Assembly (NCBI RefSeq): GCF_038095555.1
Contig: NZ_CP124591.1
Location: forward strand, 496,001-560,000
Reading direction: 5' to 3'
Length of the DNA: 64,000 nucleotides
DNA from: Macrococcoides psychrotolerans
GTDB taxonomy: Bacteria; Bacillota; Bacilli; Staphylococcales; Staphylococcaceae
Position 1 is the first letter of the stretch; each line of letters starts with the position of its first letter. Below are positions 1 to 7,174 of the stretch, piece by piece. The position numbers and the translations under genes are program-made. The notes under the pieces were generated by a model that saw only the letters and a program-made list of their open reading frames with translations, was not told where the DNA came from and searched no databases.

Positions 1-336
1 TACTATATTCAATCTCATCAATTTGAATGGCCGATGATTTATGTATTCGGATTAAGTGTAGCGTACTTCATTGGAACAGTATTCTACGTGAAGACGATGA
101 TTCGTGAGAAGAAGAATATCCATTATCGTAATATGTCATGGGTATACCATGTTTTACTTGTTATCGTAGGCTGCTTTATTCATCCACTGTTACTCATCGC
201 ATTTTTACCGAGTTTGATTCGTGCAGTAATATTATACGGCAAGCAGCTTAAACCCATTAAAATAGGGGTGCTGGAAATTGCGAATGCGGTGTTTATTACA
301 ATATTTATCGGTTTATTTTTTAATATCATCACATAA
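1..336 (+). CDS. YwiC-like membrane protein, 3' part only
   Basis: The reading frame is open from the first base, so the gene starts outside the window. The visible 111 residues hold about three hydrophobic segments, with the basic stretch FYVKTMIREKKN between the first two. That pattern fits the C-terminal half of the YwiC-like family, polytopic membrane proteins of unknown function in Bacilli. An internal ATG at 34 has no convincing ribosome binding site and is not taken as the start. A hairpin follows the stop at once and separates it from the convergent gene. The family call is from recalled similarity. Confidence 0.6.
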   Translation, partial: YYIQSHQFEWPMIYVFGLSVAYFIGTVFYVKTMIREKKNIHYRNMSWVYHVLLVIVGCFIHPLLLIAFLPSLIRAVILYGKQLKPIKIGVLEIANAVFITIFIGLFFNIIT

Positions 337-340
337 AAAT

Positions 341-364
341 AAGAGCAGCGAATTCGCTGCTCTT
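341..364 (-). terminator. Terminator hairpin between convergent genes
   Basis: A perfect 24-base palindrome (arms AAGAGCAGCGAA / TTCGCTGCTCTT) sits between two convergent genes. Read on the minus strand it is followed by a T-rich tract, so it best serves the gene at 380-634. On the plus strand it has only a weak T tract. Confidence 0.8.
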
Positions 365-379
365 ACTGTTTGCCGTATA

Positions 380-634
380 TTAACGACGTTTGTGCATTAA
401 TTGTAATACAATTGATACGATTGCAATTAAAAGGATTGTACCTACTAATGCAGGGATAATACTTACGCCCCAAATTGTTGGTCCCATTTCTCCTAATAAG
501 TTACCACCGATAGATGCACCGATAAGACCGGCAATGATATTACCGATTTTTCCGCCTGGAATATCAGTACCCATAATCATACCTGCGATCCAACCAATCA
601 GACCACCCATAATAATTGTTAAAATAAAGCCCAT
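380..634 (-). CDS. GlsB/YeaQ/YmgE-family stress membrane protein
   Basis: This 84-residue, glycine-rich protein has three hydrophobic segments. Glycine-spaced helices (GGLIGWIAGMIMG, then GNIIAGLIGASIGGNLLG) and a short basic tail (HKRR) are typical of the transglycosylase-associated (GlsB/YeaQ) family. Members are small stress-induced membrane proteins whose biochemical role is not settled. The ATG at 634 is preceded by a clear AGGAGG. A SigB-like promoter lies about 80-100 bases upstream (712-736), which agrees with a stress role. Family assignment is strong from composition and length; molecular function is unknown. Confidence 0.85.
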   Translation of the reverse strand: MGFILTIIMGGLIGWIAGMIMGTDIPGGKIGNIIAGLIGASIGGNLLGEMGPTIWGVSIIPALVGTILLIAIVSIVLQLMHKRR

Positions 635-685
635 AATAATTTCCTCCTATATTAAACAATTTAAACGAATATTATAAAAACGTTT

Positions 686-702
686 ATAAGCGTTTCGCTT
701 AT
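686..702 (-). other. Leader hairpin upstream of the GlsB-like gene
   Basis: ATAAGCG-TTT-CGCTTAT forms a perfect 7-bp stem with a 3-base loop between the SigB-like promoter and the ribosome binding site. It has no T tract directly after it and may only stabilise the transcript. Confidence 0.4.
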
Positions 703-711
703 GATTCATAA

Positions 712-736
712 ATACCACGTAAAAAAGGAGATAAAC
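712..736 (-). promoter_or_regulatory. SigB-like promoter
   Basis: On the minus strand GTTTAT, 13 bases, then TGGTAT resembles the general-stress sigma factor B promoter (GTTTWW, 12-15 bases, GGGWAW) with one mismatch in the -10. It faces the GlsB-like gene, whose family is often under stress control. Confidence 0.5.
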
Positions 737-776
737 ATTTTTATTAAAATTAATTTTAATATAATCATAAAAAAGC

Positions 777-1379
777 TTATTGATTGTTAAACAGTAAACT
801 TTTTTTAATATAAATGATGTATAGTATTCCTAAAATGAAATAGACGTAATTATATGGAATAAACATTACGAGTAATATAAAACTAATTGCAAATAAATAT
901 TCTCCGATACGTTTCGGATGGTTAATATATTTGTATATATTTAAATATTCAAACTGAAACCACTTTACTGTACCGTTTACTTCTGATAACTGATACATAA
1001 TAAGACCGATGATAAAAAATGAAACGCTCAAATATGGACTTGATAAATAAACAGATTCGTCACTGTGCATAATAATAAATGGTATTGATATATTAAAGAG
1101 TAAGGCTAATAATAAGTGCAGCCATTTATAGTGAATATAGATGTTATAGTTATCGGAATGATAATAGCGTAAGTATAGATGCATGACACTTATCGAACCG
1201 ATAAAAAGCACGAATGTTTTAGAAATAAAGTTTGCATGTCCAAGTAATGGATAGTTCGTTAATACTACGATCATCGTAGATATATTCAAATGAATATATG
1301 TCATGTTCTGTTCTTTAAAGTTAAAGAACAGAAATACGAAGAGCGTCATTAATAAATTTCCTATCAGCAAGTAACTCAT
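777..1379 (-). CDS. Unknown polytopic membrane protein
   Basis: I do not recognise this 200-residue protein. It has about six hydrophobic segments and short loops. Near the C-terminus (residues 152-160) the sequence NHPKRIGEYL, followed by a hydrophobic helix, resembles the [RN]HP..xGE signature of isoprenylcysteine methyltransferase-like membrane enzymes. The match is short and the rest is not diagnostic. Start ATG 1379 has an AAGGAG site. The promoter region (1404-1441) carries an inverted repeat suggesting a repressor site. The gene lies downstream of queE on the same strand but has its own -10, so it is probably separately controlled. Confidence 0.6.
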   Translation of the reverse strand: MSYLLIGNLLMTLFVFLFFNFKEQNMTYIHLNISTMIVVLTNYPLLGHANFISKTFVLFIGSISVMHLYLRYYHSDNYNIYIHYKWLHLLLALLFNISIPFIIMHSDESVYLSSPYLSVSFFIIGLIMYQLSEVNGTVKWFQFEYLNIYKYINHPKRIGEYLFAISFILLVMFIPYNYVYFILGILYIIYIKKSLLFNNQ

Positions 1380-1403
1380 AAAGTGTCTCCTTAAATTTCA
1401 ATC

Positions 1404-1441
1404 GTGTTTCAATTATAACGTTTACATAAAATGAAACACAA
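1404..1441 (-). promoter_or_regulatory. Promoter spanned by an inverted repeat (candidate operator)
   Basis: GTGTTTCA (1404-1411) and TGAAACAC (1432-1439) form a perfect 8-bp inverted repeat with 20 bases between. On the minus strand a TATAAT (1412-1417) abuts one half-site, and a weak -35 TTGTGT (1436-1441, 18-base spacing) overlaps the other. This is the usual layout for a dimeric repressor. Confidence 0.45.
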
Positions 1442-1447
1442 TGATTA

Positions 1448-2158
1448 TTATACACCTTTTTTGTTACTCCAGAGCAATGTGTGCAGTTGTGGCGTTATAT
1501 ACACATCATTCATTTCACTGTCCGGCATTACTTTATCGATTAATGTTTCGTAATGTGAAAGTAGTCTTGAAGTATGGTCTTCTACAGTATCATCAAGATA
1601 GGGATTACCAACTTGTAAATACATTTTAATATGTGGGTAGCGTTTATGAATCATTTTGCTGAAATGATAATCGTCATCATTAAAGATAACCACTTTTAAT
1701 GTTACTTTATCTGAATTCAGCTCACGAATCACAGCGTCCAGCTGGTCTAAATCGTGTGTCATCGTTGAACTTGGCGGTTTCGGGCTAATCGTCAACTGAT
1801 CGATTTCAGTCATCCAGCTCTGGAATTTCGTACCTTGTGTTTCGAGCGCCACTTCAATACCTTTATCGTGTAATAACGATACAAATCCAGCTAAATTTTT
1901 TATCAGCGCAGGATTACCACCCGATATCGTGACATGATTAAACTGATTAGGTGCAATAGACTGAAGACGTTCATAGATTGTTTCGGGTAATAACATTTCA
2001 ATTTCATCTTTCATCGTACCATCCCATGTAAACTTCGAGTCACACCAAGCGCAGCTGGAGTCACAGCCTGCTGTTCTGACAAACATCGTCTTGCGCCCGA
2101 TAACTGCACCTTCACCTTGAATCGTTGGACCGAATATTTCTAGTACAGGTATCTTCAT
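1448..2158 (-). CDS. queE: 7-carboxy-7-deazaguanine synthase (radical SAM)
   Basis: QueE converts 6-carboxytetrahydropterin to 7-carboxy-7-deazaguanine, the ring-contraction step on the way to preQ0 and queuosine. The N-terminus has the substrate-side motif EIFGPTIQGEG and the radical-SAM cysteines as CDSSCAWC (CxxxCxxC, residues about 33-40), binding a 4Fe-4S cluster and S-adenosylmethionine. TISGGNP matches the SAM-binding glycine motif. At 236 residues the length is normal. Its ATG lies on the queD stop codon, so it is the third gene of a tightly coupled queC-queD-queE operon governed by the preQ1 riboswitch upstream of queC. Confidence 0.95.
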   Translation of the reverse strand: MKIPVLEIFGPTIQGEGAVIGRKTMFVRTAGCDSSCAWCDSKFTWDGTMKDEIEMLLPETIYERLQSIAPNQFNHVTISGGNPALIKNLAGFVSLLHDKGIEVALETQGTKFQSWMTEIDQLTISPKPPSSTMTHDLDQLDAVIRELNSDKVTLKVVIFNDDDYHFSKMIHKRYPHIKMYLQVGNPYLDDTVEDHTSRLLSHYETLIDKVMPDSEMNDVYITPQLHTLLWSNKKGV

Positions 2159-2571
2159 TATCGTTTACCTCTATATAATACGTAGCTTGTTGGTGTTTCA
2201 CGTAAATAGACTTGCAGCACTTTTGGTCCATGTGAAAGTGTATCTAAATGTGCTTCAATTTTTTCGAATATGAGCTTCGCAACGCTTTCTGTTGATGGTG
2301 GTGTGCCTTGAAATGCTTCTAAATCATTCATTAAACGATGGTCAAACGTATCATTGATGATAGATTTTATATCTCTGAAATTAACGAGAAATCCCATTTC
2401 ATCTAGTTCATTTCCACCAATTGTTACATTCGCAAAGTATGTGTGTCCGTGAACACGGCTGCATACACCTGCCTTCTCATTCGGAATAAAGTGTGCGGCA
2501 GAGAAGTTAATATCTTTGTTCAGTTCAAATGCATAATTATGATTCACTTGAGGATATAGTTGCTGCATCAT
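2158..2571 (-). CDS. queD: 6-carboxy-5,6,7,8-tetrahydropterin synthase
   Basis: QueD makes 6-carboxytetrahydropterin from dihydroneopterin triphosphate in the queuosine-precursor pathway. The 137-residue protein has the zinc-binding and catalytic features of the PTPS/QueD family: a first histidine in FSAAHF and the CSRVHGHTY motif holding the nucleophilic cysteine and the paired zinc histidines. A conserved ST.ES..K segment (PPSTESVAKL) follows and the C-terminal ETPTS fits the family. It overlaps the queC stop by one base and its own stop overlaps the queE start, implying translational coupling. Confidence 0.94.
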   Translation of the reverse strand: MMQQLYPQVNHNYAFELNKDINFSAAHFIPNEKAGVCSRVHGHTYFANVTIGGNELDEMGFLVNFRDIKSIINDTFDHRLMNDLEAFQGTPPSTESVAKLIFEKIEAHLDTLSHGPKVLQVYLRETPTSYVLYRGKR

Positions 2572-3236
2572 TATAAGTCACCGCTTTCTTTTTCTTGCAA
2601 GTATTGGTTAAGACCTTTGTTTCTCAGTTTACAGCTTGGGCACTCCCCGCAGCCGTCTGCAGGGATTCCGTTATAGCATGTTAATGTTTTGTTACGAACA
2701 TAGTCCAGTTGTCCTAACGTATCTGCAAGCGCCCAAGTTTCTTTCTTATCAAGCCACATTAATGGTGTATGAATTTCAAAGTTTAGATCCATCGATAAGT
2801 TAATCGTGACATTCAGCGACTTAATAAAGTTATCACGGCAGTCAGGGTACCCTGAGAAGTCAGTCTCGCATACGCCAGTAATGATATGCTTCGCATTAAT
2901 CTGATACGCAAGTGCCGCCGCAAAGCTCATAAACAGCAAGTTACGCGCAGGAACGAATGTATTTGGAATATCATCCTCTTCGATTGTTAAGTCGTGGTGC
3001 GTCAATGCATTCGGTGATAACTGTGAGAGTAAAGACATATCAAGGACATGATGTTTTAAATTCTGTTCTTCTGCAATTTGTTTTGCGATATCGATTTCAA
3101 GAGCATGACGTTGCCCATAGTTAAAGGTTACAAGTTCTACCTCATCATAATGATGCATCGCATAGAACATGCATGTTGTGCTATCCTGACCGCCACTAAA
3201 GACGACCAGCGCTTTGTTAGAATTCAGTTGTTTCAT
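2571..3236 (-). CDS. queC: 7-cyano-7-deazaguanine (preQ0) synthase
   Basis: QueC is an ATP-dependent enzyme converting 7-carboxy-7-deazaguanine to preQ0. The PP-loop SGGQDSTT stands near residue 16, and the C-terminal zinc site CYNGIPADGCGECPSC carries four cysteines. ATG 3236 is chosen because AATGGAG lies at a proper distance; an upstream GTG (3245) would sit on that site. It is the first gene of queCDE and lies just below the riboswitch terminator, so the whole operon should be off when preQ1 is abundant. QueF, the next pathway step, is coded separately at 22.7 kb. Confidence 0.95.
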   Translation of the reverse strand: MKQLNSNKALVVFSGGQDSTTCMFYAMHHYDEVELVTFNYGQRHALEIDIAKQIAEEQNLKHHVLDMSLLSQLSPNALTHHDLTIEEDDIPNTFVPARNLLFMSFAAALAYQINAKHIITGVCETDFSGYPDCRDNFIKSLNVTINLSMDLNFEIHTPLMWLDKKETWALADTLGQLDYVRNKTLTCYNGIPADGCGECPSCKLRNKGLNQYLQEKESGDL

Positions 3237-3251
3237 TATATTCACTCCATT

Positions 3252-3278
3252 AAAAAAGACACCAATCCTAGCGGTGTC
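3252..3278 (-). terminator. Riboswitch expression-platform terminator
   Basis: On the minus strand GACACC (3278-3273) pairs with GGTGTC (3263-3258) and is followed by six T residues. The loop contains CGCTAGGA, which is complementary to TCCTAGCG inside the preQ1 aptamer. The two structures are therefore mutually exclusive, and ligand binding should favour this terminator. Confidence 0.85.
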
Positions 3279-3281
3279 GTT

Positions 3282-3317
3282 CTAGTTTTTTATAGAGGGT
3301 GTGCGCTAGGAACCTCT
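3282..3317 (-). ncRNA. preQ1-I riboswitch aptamer
   Basis: On the minus strand the stem AGAGG / CCTCT encloses the conserved TTCCTAGC..CACC loop and is followed by the A-rich tail ATAAAAAACTA, which forms the H-type pseudoknot. This matches the preQ1 class I consensus almost base for base. It lies directly upstream of queC with a TATAAT -10 at 3342-3337. Ligand binding is expected to reduce queCDE transcription. Confidence 0.93.
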
Positions 3318-3407
3318 TATATTGAATTCGCTACTCATTATAACAGAAAAGCGTGTATAATAATATCTGTTACTTCAAGAAAACGTTTTTAGAAATGAGT
3401 GAAGTTT

Positions 3408-3989
3408 ATGATTTTAATGATAGATCACGATGATTCGTTTACATATAATATCGTTCATTATTTAGAGGCAATGGATGAAACTGTTCACGTCGTACGTTCT
3501 AAAGTTGTGACCATTGAACATATAGATCGATTATCGCCGGAATTTATTATTCTATCACCAGGTCCGGGACATCCGGCAGAAGCAATTATCGCACATAAAG
3601 TTATCGATACATTCGGAGGCCGTATTCCGATTCTTGGCATATGTCTTGGTTTTCAGGTGATCATGCAGCACTTTAATCATGAAATTAAGAAGCTGTCACC
3701 AGTACACGGGCATATCGGCCATGTAGAACATGACGGTACAGACTTATATCAAGGTGTAGAAGCGCCGGCACAAGTTGCAAGGTATCACTCTTTAGGAACG
3801 ATGGACAAGATTCAAAGGCCATTAATCGTTACCGGTATAACGGATAATATTGTGATGAGTGTAGCACATGAATCATGGCCGATTTACGGTATTCAGTTTC
3901 ATCCAGAATCTGTACTCACAACTTCCGGCTATATGATGCTCAACAATTTCTTATCGTTAGGACGTGAATTTCATGCGCGCGGTCATTAA
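3408..3989 (+). CDS. pabA: Aminodeoxychorismate synthase glutaminase subunit (component II)
   Basis: This 193-residue class-I glutamine amidotransferase supplies ammonia to PabB for 4-amino-4-deoxychorismate in folate synthesis. It starts MILMIDHDDSFTYN and shows PGPGHP, the nucleophile loop GICLGFQ (Cys near 80) and the catalytic dyad HPES. The ATG at 3408 fits the family N-terminus; an in-frame GTG at 3399 would add three residues. The 3' end overlaps the start of the pabB-pabC fusion, so the subunits should be co-translated. No trp genes are nearby, so a role in folate rather than tryptophan synthesis is inferred. Confidence 0.9.
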   Translation: MILMIDHDDSFTYNIVHYLEAMDETVHVVRSKVVTIEHIDRLSPEFIILSPGPGHPAEAIIAHKVIDTFGGRIPILGICLGFQVIMQHFNHEIKKLSPVHGHIGHVEHDGTDLYQGVEAPAQVARYHSLGTMDKIQRPLIVTGITDNIVMSVAHESWPIYGIQFHPESVLTTSGYMMLNNFLSLGREFHARGH

Positions 3990-5652
3990 CTTTCGGCTCT
4001 ATCGCGATGGTAAGACGATACCTGTTCAATATACCTTTACGAACCCTGTAAAAGTAGATAGAGTATATACAGAAGACGGTATGCTAAATGCTTTAACAGA
4101 AGCAGAAGAGAGTGGATTATATGTTGTCACTGCGATTAAGTATGAAGCGGCGAAACTGTTTAATCCACTTATGAAAGTTCATCATATAGATGGGCCTCTT
4201 GCATTGTTTTATTACTTTGAAGATTATGATGCATTTGAATATGTAAATGCAGAACCATTAAAAACACAGTTTACTTTTGAACAATCTGCTGAAGAAATCA
4301 TGAAAGCTGTAGAATCTATCCAGGAATATATTCGACAAGGTGTCACGTATCAAGTTAATTATACGACACGACTTAAAGCAACATTAACAGAAGATCCATA
4401 CGCACTCTATCAATACTTGAGTGCACAAAACGGCAACTATACGGCTTATGTAGAAGATGGGGACGATTATATCATCAGCATTTCACCGGAACTCTTCTTC
4501 CAGTATGATGTACTGAATAATCAGCTGTTAACGAAACCGATGAAAGGTACGCTTGAGCGTGGCAGTAACGAAGCAGAAGATGCTAAAAACTACGAACGGC
4601 TCAAAAACTCAAGTAAAGATAAAGCAGAGAATGTGATGATCGTCGATTTATTGCGTAATGATTTAAGTCGTATCGCGAAAAAGGGCAGTGTGAAGGTCGA
4701 TCAACTGTTTGAAGTGGAACGCTATCAAACAGTATTCCAAATGACTTCAACAATTACGGCAACGAATAACAACCATTCATTGTATGAAATTATGCGTGCG
4801 CTTTTCCCGTGTGGCTCAATTACTGGCGCACCTAAAATTTCGACGATGAAAATTATTAATGAACTGGAGTCACCAAGAGGAATTTATTGTGGGACGATTG
4901 GTTTTATTAAGCCAGATGATTATATGATATTTAATATTCCGATTCGTACAATCTCCTTGCACCATAATGAAGCAGTATATAGCGCAGGCGGTGGGATTAC
5001 AATTGACTCACATCCACAAGCGGAATATGAAGAAATTATCGCAAAGACACAAGTCGTGCAGCCACGCTTTAATTTAATTGAGACGATGCGCGTTACTGAT
5101 AGTATTATCCAAAGAGAAAAGTACCATCTGGAACGATTATGGCATGGCATTACAGCATTTAATATTAATGTAGATTTAGACAATGTAAAAGCATTTATTC
5201 GTGATAATAAGCCAAAGAATGGAAGGTATAGAGTCACACTTAGTGTAAATGGAAATTTAAATGCTACGACAGAACCGTTACCAGATAAGAAAGTATTTAC
5301 TGCGGAGCTCCTCCCATCTGTGCAAGGTGAAGAACGCTTCTATCAGCATAAGACTTCCGTCCGTACCCACTATACACAGCCAGAGCAGGAGCTTGCACTA
5401 TATTATGATAGGTATCTCTTAGAATTTAATATAGGAAATTTAGTCTATAAAATTAATGATAACTATTATACACCGAGTGCGCAGCAGTATATTCTTGAAG
5501 GTTGCATGAAACAGCAGCTACTAGATGAAGGCAAGGTTTCAGAACAGGATATCACGATTGAAGAATTTATAGAAATGTACGCATCAGGACGACTCACTGT
5601 TTATATGATCAATAGTTTAAGAGAGTGGTCTGAAGTGAAAATCATTTTGTAA
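3973..5652 (+). CDS. pabB: Aminodeoxychorismate synthase component I fused to aminodeoxychorismate lyase
   Basis: This 559-residue protein joins two folate enzymes. Residues 1 to about 370 form the chorismate-binding domain, with the signatures KPMKGTLERG, MIVDLLRNDLSR, PCGSITGAPK and SAGGGITIDSHP. From about 380 a class-IV PLP fold begins (NLIETMRV, KYHLERLWHG), with a candidate catalytic lysine in HKTSVR and the end motif ILEGCMKQ. It would make aminodeoxychorismate with PabA and then split it to p-aminobenzoate and pyruvate. ATG 3973 is favoured by AGGA ten bases upstream. Staphylococcal relatives, as I recall, have separate pabB and pabC. Confidence 0.85.
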   Translation: MRAVINFRLYRDGKTIPVQYTFTNPVKVDRVYTEDGMLNALTEAEESGLYVVTAIKYEAAKLFNPLMKVHHIDGPLALFYYFEDYDAFEYVNAEPLKTQFTFEQSAEEIMKAVESIQEYIRQGVTYQVNYTTRLKATLTEDPYALYQYLSAQNGNYTAYVEDGDDYIISISPELFFQYDVLNNQLLTKPMKGTLERGSNEAEDAKNYERLKNSSKDKAENVMIVDLLRNDLSRIAKKGSVKVDQLFEVERYQTVFQMTSTITATNNNHSLYEIMRALFPCGSITGAPKISTMKIINELESPRGIYCGTIGFIKPDDYMIFNIPIRTISLHHNEAVYSAGGGITIDSHPQAEYEEIIAKTQVVQPRFNLIETMRVTDSIIQREKYHLERLWHGITAFNINVDLDNVKAFIRDNKPKNGRYRVTLSVNGNLNATTEPLPDKKVFTAELLPSVQGEERFYQHKTSVRTHYTQPEQELALYYDRYLLEFNIGNLVYKINDNYYTPSAQQYILEGCMKQQLLDEGKVSEQDITIEEFIEMYASGRLTVYMINSLREWSEVKIIL

Positions 5653-5717
5653 TTGATGCGCAAATAAAAAATTTAAGTTACAATATAGTATAAATTATTG
5701 AGAGATTAGGTGATGCA

Positions 5718-5942
5718 ATGTTTTTAAATATAATCATCATACTGATGTTGCTGACAGGTTTATCGCTTGGCGTCTACATAATGAACAGGGTAATTATCGA
5801 CGAGTTCAAAGCTCAAAATATAAAACAAGCTTATATTTATCTTTATATAACAATGTTCGGCGCATTATTAGTTGTTGCGGTAATAACGTTTTGCTTCCAG
5901 AATATACTGATTGATTTTTCAAATTTATTCTACCGATCATAG
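5718..5942 (+). CDS. Small two-helix membrane protein, unknown
   Basis: This is a 74-residue protein with two hydrophobic helices (about residues 3-22 and 41-64) separated by a charged, tyrosine-containing loop (DEFKAQNIKQAY). I do not recognise a family. An AGGTGATG ribosome binding region precedes the ATG. The stop codon lies inside the stem-loop of the terminator that follows, so the coding end and terminator are tightly packed. It probably ends the pab transcript or has its own weak promoter. No function is proposed. Confidence 0.6.
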   Translation: MFLNIIIILMLLTGLSLGVYIMNRVIIDEFKAQNIKQAYIYLYITMFGALLVVAVITFCFQNILIDFSNLFYRS

Positions 5943-5959
5943 TTATCGGTAGTTTTTTT
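5930..5959 (+). terminator. Terminator of the pab region
   Basis: CTACCGAT and ATCGGTAG pair across a 7-base loop and are followed by seven T residues. The stop codon of the small membrane protein is within the loop. Confidence 0.88.
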
Positions 5960-6022
5960 AGGTCTTTGGGCTGATGTATGGTTATGTAAATGAATTTATA
6001 ATAATTATAAAGGAGCAATCAA

Positions 6023-6967
6023 ATGTCAATTGTATTCGAAACGACGGGCGTATTTACGAGTCTGCAGCAGATCAATGATGTCGCATATGCAGCAACTTCA
6101 TTGTCTGGACCCTGTGATAGTCTGGCGCATATATTAGGTAATGCATTACTTGGTAATGATATAACGAGAGAAACGTTAGAGATGACCTTCACTGCACCAG
6201 TGATACGTTTTGAAGAACGTACGCTGATTGCGTTAACCGGCGCAGAATTCTATGCCTATACAGACGAGCGTGAGATTGCACCTTTTAAAGTGCATTTAAT
6301 GGAAAAAGGTGACGTGCTAAAGTTTCGTCAGCCCAAAAAAGGGACACGTGTATATATGGCTGTTGCAGGTGGGATGCACTTTGTAAACAATCTGAGCGGC
6401 AACATTGTCTTAAAGGCGGGAACACGAATCGAGCTTGAACGTGATTATAACGAACTCCACAAAAAAATGTTTGATAACCTAGAACATCAGAAGTGCGCTA
6501 CTTGGGGAATCGATGCCTATTCGCTCGCGCGACTTTATTATTCAGATGTATTTCATATTATCAGTACAGCAGCACTCGATACTTTATCAAGAAAACAGCT
6601 GACACAAGACACTTATACAGTGACGCAGCACTTTGATAGAACGGGGTTTATACTGGAAGGGCAGAAAGTGAAATTGATTTCAAATAATAATGTTTCTGTT
6701 GAGCGCTGCGGTACACTACAAATTACGCATCAGCATGACATCGCGATATCTTTGAAGCACATTACCCAAGATGATGATTATGTTCAGTTCGCTTATATCG
6801 CAGATTATCATCTCGCTAAGCTTTCCCAGAAGAAACCCGGTTCGAAGCTGTTATTTAAATGGGTGGATCAAGAAGAGATGGTGCGTCAAAAAGAAAGTTA
6901 TGAAAACTGGATTAAAACGGTTATGCATCAAATTGCTTTCCAGCACAATATTGAGTTAAGTAAATAA
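6023..6967 (+). CDS. KipA/PxpC-like (5-oxoprolinase subunit C family) protein, orphan
   Basis: This 314-residue protein matches the biotin-dependent-carboxyltransferase-like family (KipA, PxpC). It has the GP.DSLAH motif near residue 30 (GPCDSLAH), then GNALLGND, LEMTF, IALTGAEF and KGTRVYMAVAGG. PxpC normally works with PxpB and PxpA as an ATP-dependent 5-oxoprolinase, and the pxpA and pxpB genes are usually adjacent. None is present here: the neighbours are a small membrane protein and ltaS. The usual run after AVAGG (the LGSRST region) is replaced by NNLSGNIVL, so this copy looks diverged. Enzymatic role is uncertain. Confidence 0.75.
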   Translation: MSIVFETTGVFTSLQQINDVAYAATSLSGPCDSLAHILGNALLGNDITRETLEMTFTAPVIRFEERTLIALTGAEFYAYTDEREIAPFKVHLMEKGDVLKFRQPKKGTRVYMAVAGGMHFVNNLSGNIVLKAGTRIELERDYNELHKKMFDNLEHQKCATWGIDAYSLARLYYSDVFHIISTAALDTLSRKQLTQDTYTVTQHFDRTGFILEGQKVKLISNNNVSVERCGTLQITHQHDIAISLKHITQDDDYVQFAYIADYHLAKLSQKKPGSKLLFKWVDQEEMVRQKESYENWIKTVMHQIAFQHNIELSK

Positions 6968-7067
6968 ATGCTCTAAAGAAACAAATTACACATTTGTTAT
7001 CATTTTTAAGTAATAATACTTGAAAATTGTTGCGAATAAGTATAAATTAATATATTGTACGATAAAT

Positions 7068-7084
7068 ATTACAAGACTGTTACA
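7068..7084. promoter_or_regulatory. WalR-type box upstream of ltaS
   Basis: ATTACA, five bases (AGACT), GTTACA is a perfect match to the reverse form of the WalR direct repeat TGTWAH-N5-TGTWAH. It lies about 90 bases before the ltaS start and overlaps a weak -35 (TTACAA), with a TATTAT 18 bases further on. Confidence 0.55.
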
Positions 7085-7174
7085 AAGAATAATTAATTGT
7101 AAGTATTATAAACATCATTAAATAAAAATATTGTCTGAAGTATATAGATAGTCTGAATAAATGGAGGTATGAAG

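Noticed and set aside
390..677. Open frame on the plus strand antisense to the GlsB-like gene
   Set aside because: It mirrors the minus-strand gene, has an isoleucine/proline-heavy composition and no ribosome site.
1441..1629. Plus-strand frame opposite the 3' end of queE
   Set aside because: Shadow of queE; no ribosome site, and most of its length is antisense to conserved coding sequence.
3378..3391. AGAAAACGTTTTTA before pabA as a CcpA cre site
   Set aside because: It misses the consensus at both outer positions, and there is no link of pab genes with carbon control.
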